Origin: Sepiola atlantica
Lineage: Eukaryota > Mollusca > Cephalopoda > Sepiida > Sepiolidae
Assembly: GCA_963556195.1 (NCBI GenBank)
Contig: OY744516.1
Location: forward strand, 29,402,183-29,466,182
Direction of reading: 5' to 3'
DNA length: 64,000 bases
Both the position numbers and the translations under genes were made by a program. Under the pieces are notes generated by a model. That model was given only the letters and a program-made list of their open reading frames with translations. It searched no databases and had not been told where the DNA came from. Positions 23,553 to 34,784 of the stretch are shown piece after piece (position 1 is the stretch's first letter; each line of letters starts with the position of its first letter).

Positions 23553-25198
23553 TACGTTTAGTAAAGGTGTATTTTGTTTTAAAAAAAATAATACATTTTC
23601 ACTAAGATACCAGATCAGGCTGCCCTGTGGCTCCCTGAGACGAAATTCACCTACATTGACGTTTTTTGTTTTTTTGTTTTTTTGTTTGTAAAACTTAATT
23701 ATGTTCTACAAAATCAAAAACAAAAACAACAGCCCCTCTCCCTTTCTCCCTCCCCTTTTTTATTTTTATTTTTCCTACCCTACTCCCGGTCCTGGATATG
23801 ACCTTAAACTACATCCGATGGTGAGATCCGGCTTACGGACTTTGGGGAATGTGGAGCCTCCTATTAGTTACCATTGCTCCCAGGTCCACCCTGACCCGGA
23901 GTGGTAGTACCTGTTAGGGTCCCAACTATGGGTTAAATAGAAACAGATATTAAAAGGGGAAAGAAACAAAAAAGAGAAGAAAACAAGACCAGATTCGGCA
24001 TTAAATAACCCAAAAAGGGTTGATATGCCGTAAAACAAAACTACCAAACCAAACCTAAGATTTTAAAAAAAAGTTTAATTTGAACAATGTTATTTAAATA
24101 AAGAGTAAATCACATGGAATATGTTCTGAAATTATATTTTTTTGTTGTATGAAAATATTGATTAAACAATGCTTTAATCAATGATAATATCGTTGATTAA
24201 CAAAATTAATTTTTCTTCGAGTTATAATAATTTTATTAACAAGAGTGTAAGGGCATTTTTCGTAATATATACGAAATGGTTAAAAAAAATTGTTTTAAAC
24301 ATATACAGATCTTTATTTTCATTAAAAAAATCATGGATTTTTTTTTATATATATAAAAATATACGTTTAGTAAAGGTGTATTTTGTTTAAAAAAATAATA
24401 ATACATTTTCACTAAGATTTTTAAAAAATGATTTCACTATATCTCCTGTGCTTGTTTATTAATAAATATTGAAAATTTCATTAAAATTGGTTGATTTCCC
24501 GAATTTTGGTGAATTTTTAAGTGAAGGGAGGGTCAAAATGTTTTTACATTTTAGGGAACGGCTTTTGATTTTGCAGGTACCTATCTCTTAATAGCAAGAT
24601 AGGAGTTGATGATTCCATTATTAAACAAACAGTTAACATTGAACTTTTTTTTTGTATAACTTTTAAACAAATTTCAAAGTCTGAATTACTTACGGTTGAT
24701 TGGGTTAGAAGTTTAAATAATGGTAATTCATAATTCAGTTTTTTGCAGAATTTGATCGTGAATTATTATTTTCTTTAGATTTATATTGAATAAAGATCAG
24801 TTTCAGGATAAATCGAATCGTGTTCCCTTCTTTTTTTTTTTTACATGCAATTTTTTAAGTTTTCTAATGCTTTGTTTTAAATATTTACAATATCGTATGG
24901 TCAGCATGTTTTGGTATTTTGGATAAGTTTAGTAAAGGTGTTTTTTGTTTACATGAAATAATACATTTGCACCAAGCTTTATAATAAAGTAATGGATTTA
25001 TTATATTCCGTGATCATTAATTAATAAATACTGAAAATTTCATTAAAATTGGTTGATTTCCTGAATTTTGATGGATTATTTAGTGAATGGAGAAGTCGAA
25101 ATGCCTTCTTATTGTTATACGACAGCCATTGTTTTGACACGCAATCCAGTGACGTCATTTTCTAACAAACAGGCCTGTAGTAACTCTCGGTGGCCATG
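22884..25198. mobile_element. 2.3 kb non-autonomous DNA element with 6-bp target duplication
   Basis: The left terminus CCGTGGCCACCGAGAGTT and the reverse complement of the right terminus, CATGGCCACCGAGAGTT, match, and both are flanked by GTCCTA (22878-22883 and 25199-25204). Further in, both ends share TGACGTCA-containing sequence. The interior holds tandemly duplicated AT-rich sequence (23280-23607 resembles 24140-24430, and 24440-24530 resembles 25010-25100), a TA microsatellite (23487-23548) and a nested retro-insert (23609-24055). No transposase was seen. Confidence 0.65.
23609..24055 (+). mobile_element. SINE-like retro-insert, copy A (nested)
   Basis: Begins ACCAGATCAGGCTGCCCTG and ends ACCAAACCAAACC. 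It is nearly identical to 36096-36553. Flanking TAAGAT repeats (23603-23608 and 24056-24061) look like a short target duplication, and the uninterrupted target sequence is visible in the sister duplicate near 24408-24416. It has an internal T-rich (GTTTTTTT)n stretch. I cannot assign its head to a known small RNA. Confidence 0.75.
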
Positions 25199-25689
25199 GT
25201 CCTACTCGCCGTGATGGCCAACAACACAGGGGTTGTCTCGAATCCTTTAACCATGGCTCCGCTAAACAGGACTCCTTCTTCCTTGTAATCATAGTTTTCT
25301 ACGGGCGTTATCTTATATAGCTCGCGACATAATTCTTACTCGCTGTGTATTCTTCCTTGGCAGGGGATAGCCGTTCTCGGGAAAATCTTCACGTCGGTCT
25401 ATGCCATAAAGTGGGGGCGTTTTTACTTATTTCCTCTCCAAGAGGTCAAACATAATGCCAGGTGTGTTTTTGAGAAGCCAGCGCACTAGGAGAAATGCAC
25501 TCTGGCCTACAAAAAATGTTAGGGCAGCACCGGCGGCATAGTAATAAACTAACCTCTTCTCAAAGATAAACGGTAAGGCCTGGGAAGATGGACCGCTTAG
25601 AACTGCACAGAACCTACTCAAACTGATTGTCGATGACGTATCCTCGACTGGTATGATACCTACTCAGGTAAGTATAAAAAGATAGATCA

Positions 25690-26121
25690 AAAGAAATTTA
25701 TAATTTGGATTATTCGCACTACTGTTCTCATCTTGAGTGTTATTCTCACAACGTTTCGGCCGATGTAACCTCCGACCTTCTTCAGGTGTATTTTGTTTAA
25801 CTCGGGGATCTTTCTGTCGAACTCGGGAATCTGCACGGAACCCTTTATTTAATCTACGGGGTGGCATGCTCTCGTTACGTCAACCATGACCGGGTAGAAG
25901 TCTTCAGTAATTCGCAATTCTTAATATCTCCCGCACTGAGGATTGAACCTTCAACCTTCAGAAGACTGCATCTAGAACTGATTATTACTTAGTATTTTGT
26001 TCGTTATGGTTGAAGGTTCAATCCTTAGTACAGGTCGGACGTTACATCAGCCGAAACATTGTGAGAATGACACTTAAGATCAGAACAGTAGTCCGAATAA
26101 TCCAAATTATACAAATTATCA
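25690..26121. repeat. Inverted pair of ~95-bp Penelope-like 3' motifs
   Basis: The stretch 26029-26121 (GGTCGGACGTTACATCAGCC, GAAACATTGTGAGAATGACA) is matched in reverse complement at about 25690-25792. Motifs of the type CTGAAGAAGG...CCGAAAC are frequent near Penelope-like element ends. Between the arms I see no coding remnant. Confidence 0.6.
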
Positions 26122-26567
26122 ATTCCCATCTCAAAAACTCAGAAACACCAAAAGAAATGTTGCGTTGAATGAGATCGTTTTTTGTTTGTTTTGTTTGTGG
26201 GCTATACTTTATTTTACTAGTATAAATGGGTTATATAAACGCTTAATTTACTCTGAACAATTAATGAAATCATTTAGTTGATAGTGTTATGAGATATGCC
26301 TTGTTACATCAGAGTTATGCCTTGTTACATCAGATTTATTTTTAGTGCATGACGTTTTTGTCACTTTCAATATTTGATCCAATTTTGATGAATAAATATG
26401 TCATGCGTGAAATTTAAAAAAACGCCTTCTCGCGTAAATAAACGATATCGGCTTTTCTTAGTAAAATTATATTGACTCTCAATGCACCTATGAAGACCTA
26501 CATAGTGTGATGTGTGATGAAGCGAAATGGCGTGAAAGACTCAAGAGGATCCGTGATACTACCACAA

Positions 26568-26658
<91 letters not shown>

Positions 26659-28419
26659 GTTCTTATGCAATTTTATGAATGCGACGTTTAAAAGAGAGAG
26701 AGAAATATTCACATATTTTTAAAGAGATTTTTAAAAAAGATTGTTTTATTATCATGTGTGATACAATGAAGGCCGCGAAGATAGGAAGTGACTCATCGAC
26801 AGAGACAAAAGAAATGCGGGAGTGGTCAGTTTCCATTGTTTAGGACAGGTGACTCAGACAGGAATACAGGATACGACCTTTAGGAGTGACAACGTTTTAC
26901 AACAGTTTGACGACAGTAAGGTAAGTTAGTTTTACGACAGTTTGACGACAGTAAGGTTTATGGCAAAAAGTTAACGAGTTTGGGTTTCAGAGAGAAGCCG
27001 ATCAGTTAGGGGTCAAACCTCCGCAGAGAGCGGATCGGACCGGGAAACGATGAGATGAGCTGACGACTTGAGCAACAACAATGGGGGTCTCGACAGTCCG
27101 CGACGGTGTCACACACACTCAGAGTTCCAACTAAATTATACACAACGTATATGTGTTTGTGTTCTTTCTCAAGAGTTGTGTTTCTTTTATTTAACTTGTG
27201 GATCAGTGCTGTGCCCTCGATGATTCGTCAATGGATAGATGACTCGGCTAGATGATGAAGACAAAAAGGCCACGGGCATACAACGTTGGGGTTGATGGCC
27301 GTCGAGTGGAGCAGCACATGGTTCTACACATGTTATGTTGCTCGATCTAAGAAGCTTGGTGGATCACACACCAAAATGCTATGTGCCGTCTACAACGTAT
27401 CGTAGCGAGACCATGACACAAACAGAATGCTGTATAGTTGCCTGCACACATATCTTTGGAGCTGGCTGGACACGTATCCCGACACGATGAACCTGCTGGA
27501 AAAATGCTCATGTGGTTCTCAGATGTCAATTAACGAGCTTGGAGGCCCAATATTACGACCAAGACTCTTCTGGTCTCTCGGGATTGGAGCTTCTTGTGAA
27601 TTATGAGTTATCTCTCTTGGGCCATTTGGAGATAAGAGTAATCTCCCTTGATTCGGAGTTGACTATTTAGGTTGAGTTCTGATAGAAAGTGGAGCTCTTC
27701 GATATCTAAGATAAAAGAGATAATGTTGTTTTATTGATGACAGACGTGAGAAGCTATTGATGATATAGACGAACGTGGCGAAGTTTGAAAATTGGTAGAG
27801 TGAGCGAGCATTGTGACATACGAACTTCGTCAATGTTTTACCATCAATGGATGGATGACTCAAGACGAGGTAATTCAAATAGCATTTAGAAATTAAAAAG
27901 AAATTATTTCGATCTGGATGAATGATATTTCATAATTTAAATGTAAAAACGTTGAATATGACTTATTTATGTATTTATTTTTTTCATTTATTTGCTAATA
28001 AAGAGCAGTAATTATTCTGATAGTAATATCCACTGAAACAAACAAAACGAAAGATAATTAAGGAGAACAATTGTAACCAAATGTTAGAGAACATTGCCCT
28101 TTACAAAATAACTGCTTAGATCAAAACATAATCTACTTAACGACATTGTGTACGCATTAAAACTGGAATAACATAGAATATTATTAGTCGACCAAACAAT
28201 TTATTTTTTCATTTATTTGCTAATAAGAAGCAGTAATTATTCTGAGAGAGCCACTTTTGGGGGAGCTGAATATTCTCCACATGAAAAACCGACTTTGTGT
28301 CTAACTCTGCTCTCGTGGTGAGGCAAGTAAATAGGGACTGATGTATTGGAAATAAATGTAAGAAATATTCAATTAAGGAGAGATGAAAGTCAGATGTTCT
28401 ACTTTAGATTGGAAATAGG
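26122..28419. other. No gene recognised; local duplications and (GAT)n
   Basis: Holds a (GAT)n microsatellite (26571-26658), a short duplication TTGACGACAGTAAGG near 26908 and 26941, and two ~48-bp copies of TCATTTATTTGCTAATAA plus GCAGTAATTATTCTGA near 27985 and 28210. No exon or transposon protein was recognised. Confidence 0.5.
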
Positions 28420-28515
28420 GACTGTTTTCATATTTAAAAAATAGGGACTGTTTTCATATTAAAACATAGGGACCGTTTTCGTATTAAAAATAAAAAGGGA
28501 CTGTTTTCATAAAAC
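28420..28515. repeat. Short tandem repeat of ATAGGGACTGTTTTCATAT
   Basis: Four spaced copies of a 19-20 nt motif at roughly 30-bp intervals, the last with AAGGGACTG in place of ATAGGGACTG. Confidence 0.8.
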
Positions 28516-28554
28516 AAAATAATTAAAGAAATTACATTTTTAAGTATTTACGTT

Positions 28555-28745
28555 TTTAATATTGGCCGTGAAAAACGACCATGTTGTAGTTTGTAGGGAA
28601 GCAGTGACGTATTCCACAAGCGTTAAGTTCTTGGAAAGAAACTTTGTTAATGGAGTTTCGTTTTATTTTATGTACACAGAAAAGGGAAGGAAAGTTCTTT
28701 GCAGTGTTGGTAGCAAACTGATGTTGAGCACCTACCATGGTATCT
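28555..28745. repeat. Unclassified dispersed repeat, copy 1
   Basis: Shares CCATGTTGTAGTTTGTAGGG, GTATTCCACA, AAGTTCTTGGA and AGTTCTTTGCAGTGTTGGTA with copies at 41060-41480 and 44600-44945. The frames are open in places but differ between copies, so protein coding is not supported. Confidence 0.7.
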
Positions 28746-29179
28746 ATGTTGTTTGGTTCTCAGGATCACTATTTTGAAAGACTCTTTTAATTATTTTTCG
28801 AAAAGCAACATATTTATATGCAGGTAAAAGCGAGCAGAAGGTTGGCAGAGGGTGTGATGTCCACAGGCATTCATATTGGAAGGGTATCCACGGATCAACC
28901 TAAGTTGATGATATACCAGTCGAGGATAAATTCTAGACAATTATTGTGACAGTCTAGGCCATTGAGATGGAAGCAAGTTACCTTGCTTCTGTCGGACTGG
29001 GGTATGATTTAGTGCAGTTCTATGAGGGCTACAGTATTTAAAATCAGTTAATAATAACGAGAAGTTGCTAGCCGAGTAGAAATCACAATGACTACCAGTG
29101 ATGAACGCCATCTCATGAACCAACTAACCAATGACTAAAATCAAAGAGAAGCTTCCTCAGATATGTTCAGTCCTTTACA

Positions 29180-29530
29180 GTATCCCAGGAAGAGATCAGA
29201 CTACAGCTGTGAACCAGAGGGACAGAGAATGCCCTCCCCGACTCCTACTAACATGGAAATCCCTCCTTCTGAATCCCTCCCTCCTGGCTCAGAAGCACTA
29301 CGGATTCAGTGGAGGACGCTCAATAGCCTGAGATCAGGAATGGAGCGATCAAAAGCTTATATGGCCAGATGGGATTACAAAACCGACCCAATCATTTGAG
29401 ACTGTGGATGTGAGGATTATATAATGCAAACAATGTCTTGTCTTCCCTATACTACTAAGCAAACGCAGATTGAAAGATCTCGCAGACTCCAATGATATAG
29501 TAAAAGACTGCATAAACAAATAGGAAATTA
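29180..29530 (+). pseudogene. LINE RT C-terminal fragment
   Basis: The plus strand reads WRTLNSLRSGMERSKAYMAR, then WDYKTDPI and, after a stop, CDCGCEDYIMQTMSCLPY. An L-N-R-L-R-S-G segment followed by a C-x-C-G...C zinc-finger-like tail is the usual end of a LINE reverse transcriptase. The rest of the element is absent. Confidence 0.7.
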
Positions 29531-29966
29531 TTGTGTACTCACATGCTTCAAAGACATGGAAATAAGAACGTAATAATAATTCATACTTCTAAATAAATAA
29601 TTTTTCATCATGTTAATAAAATATTGTAAAAAAATCAAATATAATTTACTAGTTTGATTACTAGTTTAATTATTGTTGTGTTAAAATTAATTGTAAAATA
29701 TACTATGAAAATAAAAACATATCAAACAGAAAAAAAGACCAGTCATGTGACTGTATATCTCCACCTGACATAATAACGTTTGGCGAAAGTCTTCTCCGTA
29801 TTGTATGAAGTTTTCCCGACGTTTTGCCATCGAAATGTTGATAACTCAAAAACTATTTATCTGATAAGGCTGATATGTTGCATGGTGGTAACTGTTATTA
29901 AAAAGCATTAGATCCATACATCAAATTTGGACAAATCGTAAGTTGAAATTCCGTTAAAATTCTTAC

Positions 29967-30023
29967 CTTGACCAAACTTTTCAAGGACTTCATTGGTAAC
30001 AATATGGGCCAAGTACAGAATCT
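29967..30023 (-). other. Unassigned candidate exon
   Basis: A 57-nt minus-strand interval has a strong pyrimidine-rich acceptor (ttctgttcattatag) and a strong donor (CAAG/gtaagaat). One frame reads ILYLAHIVTNEVLEKFGQ, another RFCTWPILLPMKSLKSLVK. I do not recognise either, and no adjoining exon was found, so this is only a splice-signal candidate. Confidence 0.25.
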
Positions 30024-30601
30024 CTATAATGAACAGAAACAAAGTTGTCGTGAAAAAGCAATAAAATCTGACAGTACAAAGCAAAACTTCAGTTGTCCAG
30101 TGCCACACTAAACACCCAATACATTTCAAAACGTATTTCTACCAAGAAATTGAAGACCCTATACTCATTAATGTGTTTCTTGGACAAACATTCTTGAACA
30201 TGAAAGCTTAAACTGGTTTTCAAAAATAGAAAGACGACTTCCAAATGCATAGGATCTGCCAAGATTTTCTTGGAAGTTAAGAAATGATATGAGAATGATA
30301 TAGATAGATATATAATGTGAGTCTTAAAGACAGGCTTAGATCTGATCACCTCAGAGTATAGAGAGATGTGTGCAGAACATGAGACTGCATTCACGTTGAA
30401 AGAATGGATAAGAATTCTTGAGTTAGTAAATGTAGAACTATTAAATTAGTATGGTAAGTTGGCAGAGGTAAGCCAAGAAAAACATGGGAGGAAGTGATAA
30501 GTATAGATTCGAGAGAAAGAGAGATAATGGGTTAGTTTTGAAGTCAATTCCTAAAAGACGTCCAACACATATCAGCACATAAAACAGACGTTAAACCGAA
30601 G

Positions 30602-30636
30602 ATGATGATGATAATGACGATAACGATGACGATGAC

Positions 30637-30704
<68 letters not shown>
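30602..30704. repeat. (GAT)n/(GAC)n microsatellite
   Basis: An imperfect trinucleotide run upstream of the LINE at 30740. Confidence 0.97.
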
Positions 30705-30706
<2 letters not shown>

Positions 30707-30739
30707 AACTGCTCTGTTTATCTTATTTGAACATTTCAT

Positions 30740-32170
30740 TTAATGCCTTTCTGGGGACATATCGGGGCTCTGGGTAGAGGTAGTACCTTTCAAGTTCGGC
30801 AAGCTGCATCCTACCTGATAGAGTGGGCGGCATCACTGGTCCTCACTCATCTCCTAAATCTCGCATATGTTGGCTCCAACCGCCATGCCCCTGGAAACCA
30901 CTTCAGCTAGTGGGCTAAACCATGTGAGGGTGTGGTGTGTTTACACAACATCACTGGGCATATGAATCTCCTTGACGCAAATCGCTGGCCATAGCAGTAG
31001 AGTTCAAAAAAAAAACTCCAATGACAACGTGAAACCCAGCCATTGGATTATGGCTCCACTGTCTTGTGGGTATCTCCGGGGGAAAAAGGGCTATAGGAGT
31101 AAACCCAGAAACTAAATCCGGAGTGGAGCCCCTAAAGCGGTTAGATATCACAATTACTTATTTCTGGTGACAAATGTATTGCTCAGCTCTCCTTTGGATC
31201 ACATCAGCAAGGCGGAGAGGTGAATCCTGATATCTGGAAAGCTTTGGATCTCCATACAAATTGTCCAGGTTTGCACCCTGGTGTGGCCACTTCAGTGTGG
31301 CTGTTTGCAGCGTCAGAAACAACACAGGAGACAGCAGTTACGAGTAATAAGCTAGGAAAGATTGGCGCTATGGGAGGGACCACCGCAGTCCCACTGGTCA
31401 GCTACTGCCCGCCTTAAGCTGGGTAGCCCCAGCCAGAAAAGTTGCTAACCCACAACAGTCTGCCTGTTTCAATGGGTGATTGGAGCTAGGGAAAAGACCA
31501 ATAAGTAGACTGTAAATCCTGCACCAAACAAAGAAAGACAAAACCACAAATCTTGCGATTAGCAAGCTGGAATGTTAGAACAATGTTCCCCGGCCTCTCT
31601 GATGATTTACCACAGTTCAATGACTCCAAGAAAAACAGTTATCATTGACCGGGAGATCACAAAGCTCAACATCGACATAGCTGCACTACAAGAAACAAGA
31701 CTTGCATCAAGTGGCAGCCTCAAAGAACAGAACTACATGTTTTTTTCTGGCATGAGGAACCAAAACTGCATGGTGTTGGATTCGCAGTAAATAATTCTCT
31801 ACTCACCACTGTAGAACCACCATCCAGTGGCATGGCCAGAATCTTGTCTCTCCGCTTATCAGCCGCCTCAGGCCCAGTGAACGTTTACGCTCCCATGCTA
31901 TGCACTCCAGCCGAAACTAAGGACCAATTCTATAAGGATCTTGACACCACCATCAAAAACTGTCACGGATAAATTGTATCTGTTTCATGACTTCAATGCA
32001 CGAGTGGGTTCCGACTATGACTCTTGGTGCAACTGCATCGATCATTTTGGTGTCGGTAGACTTAACGAGAACGGACAGAGGCGCCTTATGTTGTGCTCCT
32101 ACCACAACCGCTGCATAACAAACACATTCTTCGCCACCAAGCCGCATCATCGACTTCATTTTTTCTAAAT
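30740..32170 (+). mobile_element. 5' part of a LINE: untranslated leader and endonuclease
   Basis: From 31555 the plus strand reads LASWNVRTMF, then TVIIDREITKLNIDIAALQE followed by TRLASSG, then (frameshifted) NVYAPMLCTPAETKDQFYKD and FNARVGSDYDSW with GRLNENGQRRLMLCSYHN. This is a complete LINE endonuclease order: W-N-V-R, E catalytic in A-L-Q-E-T-R, Y-A-P, D-F-N-A-R-V-G, N-E-N-G-Q-R. The upstream GC-richer 30740-31550 is likely the leader or ORF1 region. A stop and frameshifts break it, and no RT follows: the element is truncated at the microsatellite at 32299. Confidence 0.85.
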
Positions 32171-32294
32171 ATGACCTAAGAGAAGGATAAGATTATTATT
32201 CTTCCTGATGAGATCTCAGCCTTTAACAGCTGTTGATTGATAACATCGACATGCCAGTGTCGCAGATTATATACATGTGTGTATAAATAAAAAA

Positions 32295-32298
<4 letters not shown>

Positions 32299-32357
<59 letters not shown>

Positions 32358-32364
32358 GGGGGGG

Positions 32365-32436
<72 letters not shown>
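32299..32436. repeat. (TA)n and (GATA)n microsatellites
   Basis: TA run 32299-32345, a short GA/G tract, then GATA repeats 32367-32436. Confidence 0.98.
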
Positions 32437-32477
32437 CAAGAATTATTATATTTGTAAATAAATATAAGGGTTATTTC

Positions 32478-32610
32478 TCTCACATTTAATATAGCTGTCA
32501 CAGTGACCGAATGCATAGGATGTTGGATTGGGTTCAAATCGTTCGACAGTTATATATAGCCACACTGATGATTGTTAGCAAACATGGTGCATATATGTCA
32601 GTGGATAATA
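32478..32610 (+). repeat. tRNA-like SINE with decayed hammerhead
   Basis: A tRNA-like block containing GATGTTGGATTGGGTTCAAA (B-box-like GGTTCAAATC) is followed by CTGATGA (32565-32571), a short spacer, CAAA where GAAA is expected, and ACAT...ATGT as stem III with a GUC at 32597-32599. Flanking CCAC (32560-32563) and GTGG (32601-32604) make a stem I. The order tRNA-like block, hammerhead, then GATAATAAA matches the element at 47001-47438. Loss of the essential G before the AAA implies no activity. Confidence 0.5.
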
Positions 32611-32672
32611 AATATTTATTCATAAAATGTAATTACATGTATAGAGAGATTTGGATTATAAAAATATAATAA

Positions 32673-32976
32673 CCGCTAGAAAACCATACAATGCAATTTT
32701 TTAACTTAAATTATTCGACGATATATGTCTTCATCAGAGTTCAAAAACATTTTAGTCACTATTTTTTGTTACTTTTTTAAGTCGCTTCTTTTGTTTTAGT
32801 CGATTCGTATAATGTTAAGATGAATGAAGTAGAAATTTGGGAACGTTCTTGTTCATAAGCATTGTTGATATATAGAAAATTGAATTATTTAAAAATAATA
32901 ACGCTTAAAAAGCCATAAAGTGCAATTTTTTTAACTAAAATTTTTCGACGATATACGTCTTCATCAGAATTAAAAG
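32673..32976 (-). repeat. Duplicated Penelope-like 3' motif
   Basis: Two copies, about 230 bp apart, carry on the minus strand CTGATGAAGAC, a short loop, GTCGAA and then TTTAGTTAAAAAA, and TTGCA. The extra A after CTGATGA separates the core from stem II, so these are hammerhead-like but not canonical. Confidence 0.5.
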
Positions 32977-33403
32977 ACATTGTTCCATACCCTTTTTAGT
33001 CACTTTTTAGTCACTTTTTTTTAGTTTTAGTCTTTTAACCTAAAATTTAAATTCAAAATAAAAAAATGTATCATAACGGTTCTAACGGTTTTTATTTTTC
33101 AATCATTCAAATTTCTATACATAAACGATGCTTATTAATTTACCTTCATTCTGCATTATTGTGCGACCATTCTTGGCTGGAGCATTTCATCCAGATGCGC
33201 AACCATATCTGCGCCGCTAACAACCGACCATTCCAACGTTTGTGTCGTGGTTTTCTTCTTCATCATCTTATTCTTCTAGCCGTTGATTCTAGTGTAGTCA
33301 GTAGCTGAGGAGCAAAGCAAGGCTCACATAATCAATTAACAAACACAGACACAGATAGAGACATTATATTAACTTGACTTGTCGAACACGGGTGTGTGTG
33401 TGT

Positions 33404-33480
33404 CGTTTGGGATATCAGCAAAGAATTAACTTAGATCTCTTCATGAGATCTAAGTTAATTCTTTGCTGATATCCCAAACG
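33404..33480. repeat. Perfect 36-bp palindrome with 5-nt loop
   Basis: Arms 33404-33439 (from CGTTTGGGATATCAGC) and 33445-33480 are exact reverse complements around TTCAT. It abuts a (GT)n tract on the left. Confidence 0.97.
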
Positions 33481-33483
33481 AGA

Positions 33484-33735
33484 CCATTCACTGCCGACCT
33501 GTCCGTCGATCTCCTCAAACCCTGTCTCATTGTTCTTCTCGAACTCGTCTGCTGCACCCGACTGCTCACAACAGTCAGTGTCTCCCAAATATACTACTTT
33601 CTACCAGAAACCCGATTCATCTGAGGTCTCTAATCGATCTGCCTGTTGTGATTATTTACCGTTGTCCACTCGGACCCATCTCCTGTCGAGACTATTCACC
33701 GCCAACCTGACCATCGATCTCCTCAAACCCGTCTG
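33484..33735. repeat. Two ~48-bp direct repeats
   Basis: GAGACCATTCACTGCCGACC with TCGATCTCCTCAAACCC near 33480 recurs as GAGACTATTCACCGCCAACC with the same continuation near 33687. No coding signal was recognised in the intervening sequence. Confidence 0.65.
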
Positions 33736-34254
33736 CTAATTTATACCGGAAATCTGATATATCCGGTCTTCTCAGTTACTTCAACCGGAAATAAATACTT
33801 CCTTCCGAATTCTATATCTCGACCCTTCCCCCGTCTAATTGTTCATGGCGTCACTTCATCTGAACAATGCTTTCATATTGTCATTTACTTTCGTATTATC
33901 ATTTACTCCCTCACTAACATTTCCTGTGGTTCTGGCTGCGGAGGCGGTGACGGTCTATAGTATCACACACCTCCCATGCCAAACTTGTCATTTATTTTAT
34001 AAATTACAAAATAAAAATCATGCATTCATATTACATAATTTACAAAACAGTAGACATGACAAGTAAGCAAAAACAAAGACAATAAAACAAAATCGACCGG
34101 GATCACAAGGGTGCATTTAAGCCTCTTACCGGCCAAGAAGTTTTTGAGTATCTTAAAAAATTAATATATGCAACAAAGCAATTACTTTTTTAACAAGCTC
34201 CTGCCGACTGGTACTTGCTTCACATACCAGAGAAGGGAAAAAACCTGGCCCTTC

Positions 34255-34600
34255 CATCGAGGTAGGAAAAAACCGGTGGGCTTTTAAATCACCTCCCGCA
34301 GAAGAACTTTTAAATCACCTTCTGCTTTTCTACCAAGAGGATTTTTTAATCACTTCTCAAATTAACAGGCATTCCGCCATTTTGGTTTCGACTATCCTCC
34401 ATGAAAAAAAGTTAGGTGGCTTTTAACGCACCTTTTATCCAGAGGGCTTTTAAATCACCTCTCATTTTAACAGGAGTTTCGCCATTTTGTTCTCTCTCCA
34501 CTCCCAAGAGAAAAATCAGGAAGAATTTTTCCACCTCCTACCAAGTGGACTTTATCAACACCTCTCACCTAGTCAAGCATTCTGCCATTGTTTTTTCACA
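34255..34600. repeat. Degenerate tandem repeat with GGCTTTTAAATCACCTC motifs
   Basis: GGCTTTTAAATCACCTC, or a variant, recurs five or six times, and an ACAGG...TTCCGCCATTTTG variant recurs three times. Periods are irregular (about 50 to 120 bp). Confidence 0.6.
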
Positions 34601-34784
34601 TAACAAACAATACACAGATAAAACAACAACGTATTTACACAATTTTACGCAAACATAAAACACAGTGTCTCTTCACAACAATATCTCTATAGAGTTTTTT
34701 TTACAGAATATATCCACATTTTCCTTTTTACAACAAGGTTAACAAAGACAATCAGACTCACACCTGAATCAAATACAACGGCCA

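Noticed and set aside
25740..25792. Minus-strand CTGAAGAAGG...GGCCGAAAC as a hammerhead
   Set aside because: Stem II pairs, but the same extra A follows the core and no stem I closes it.
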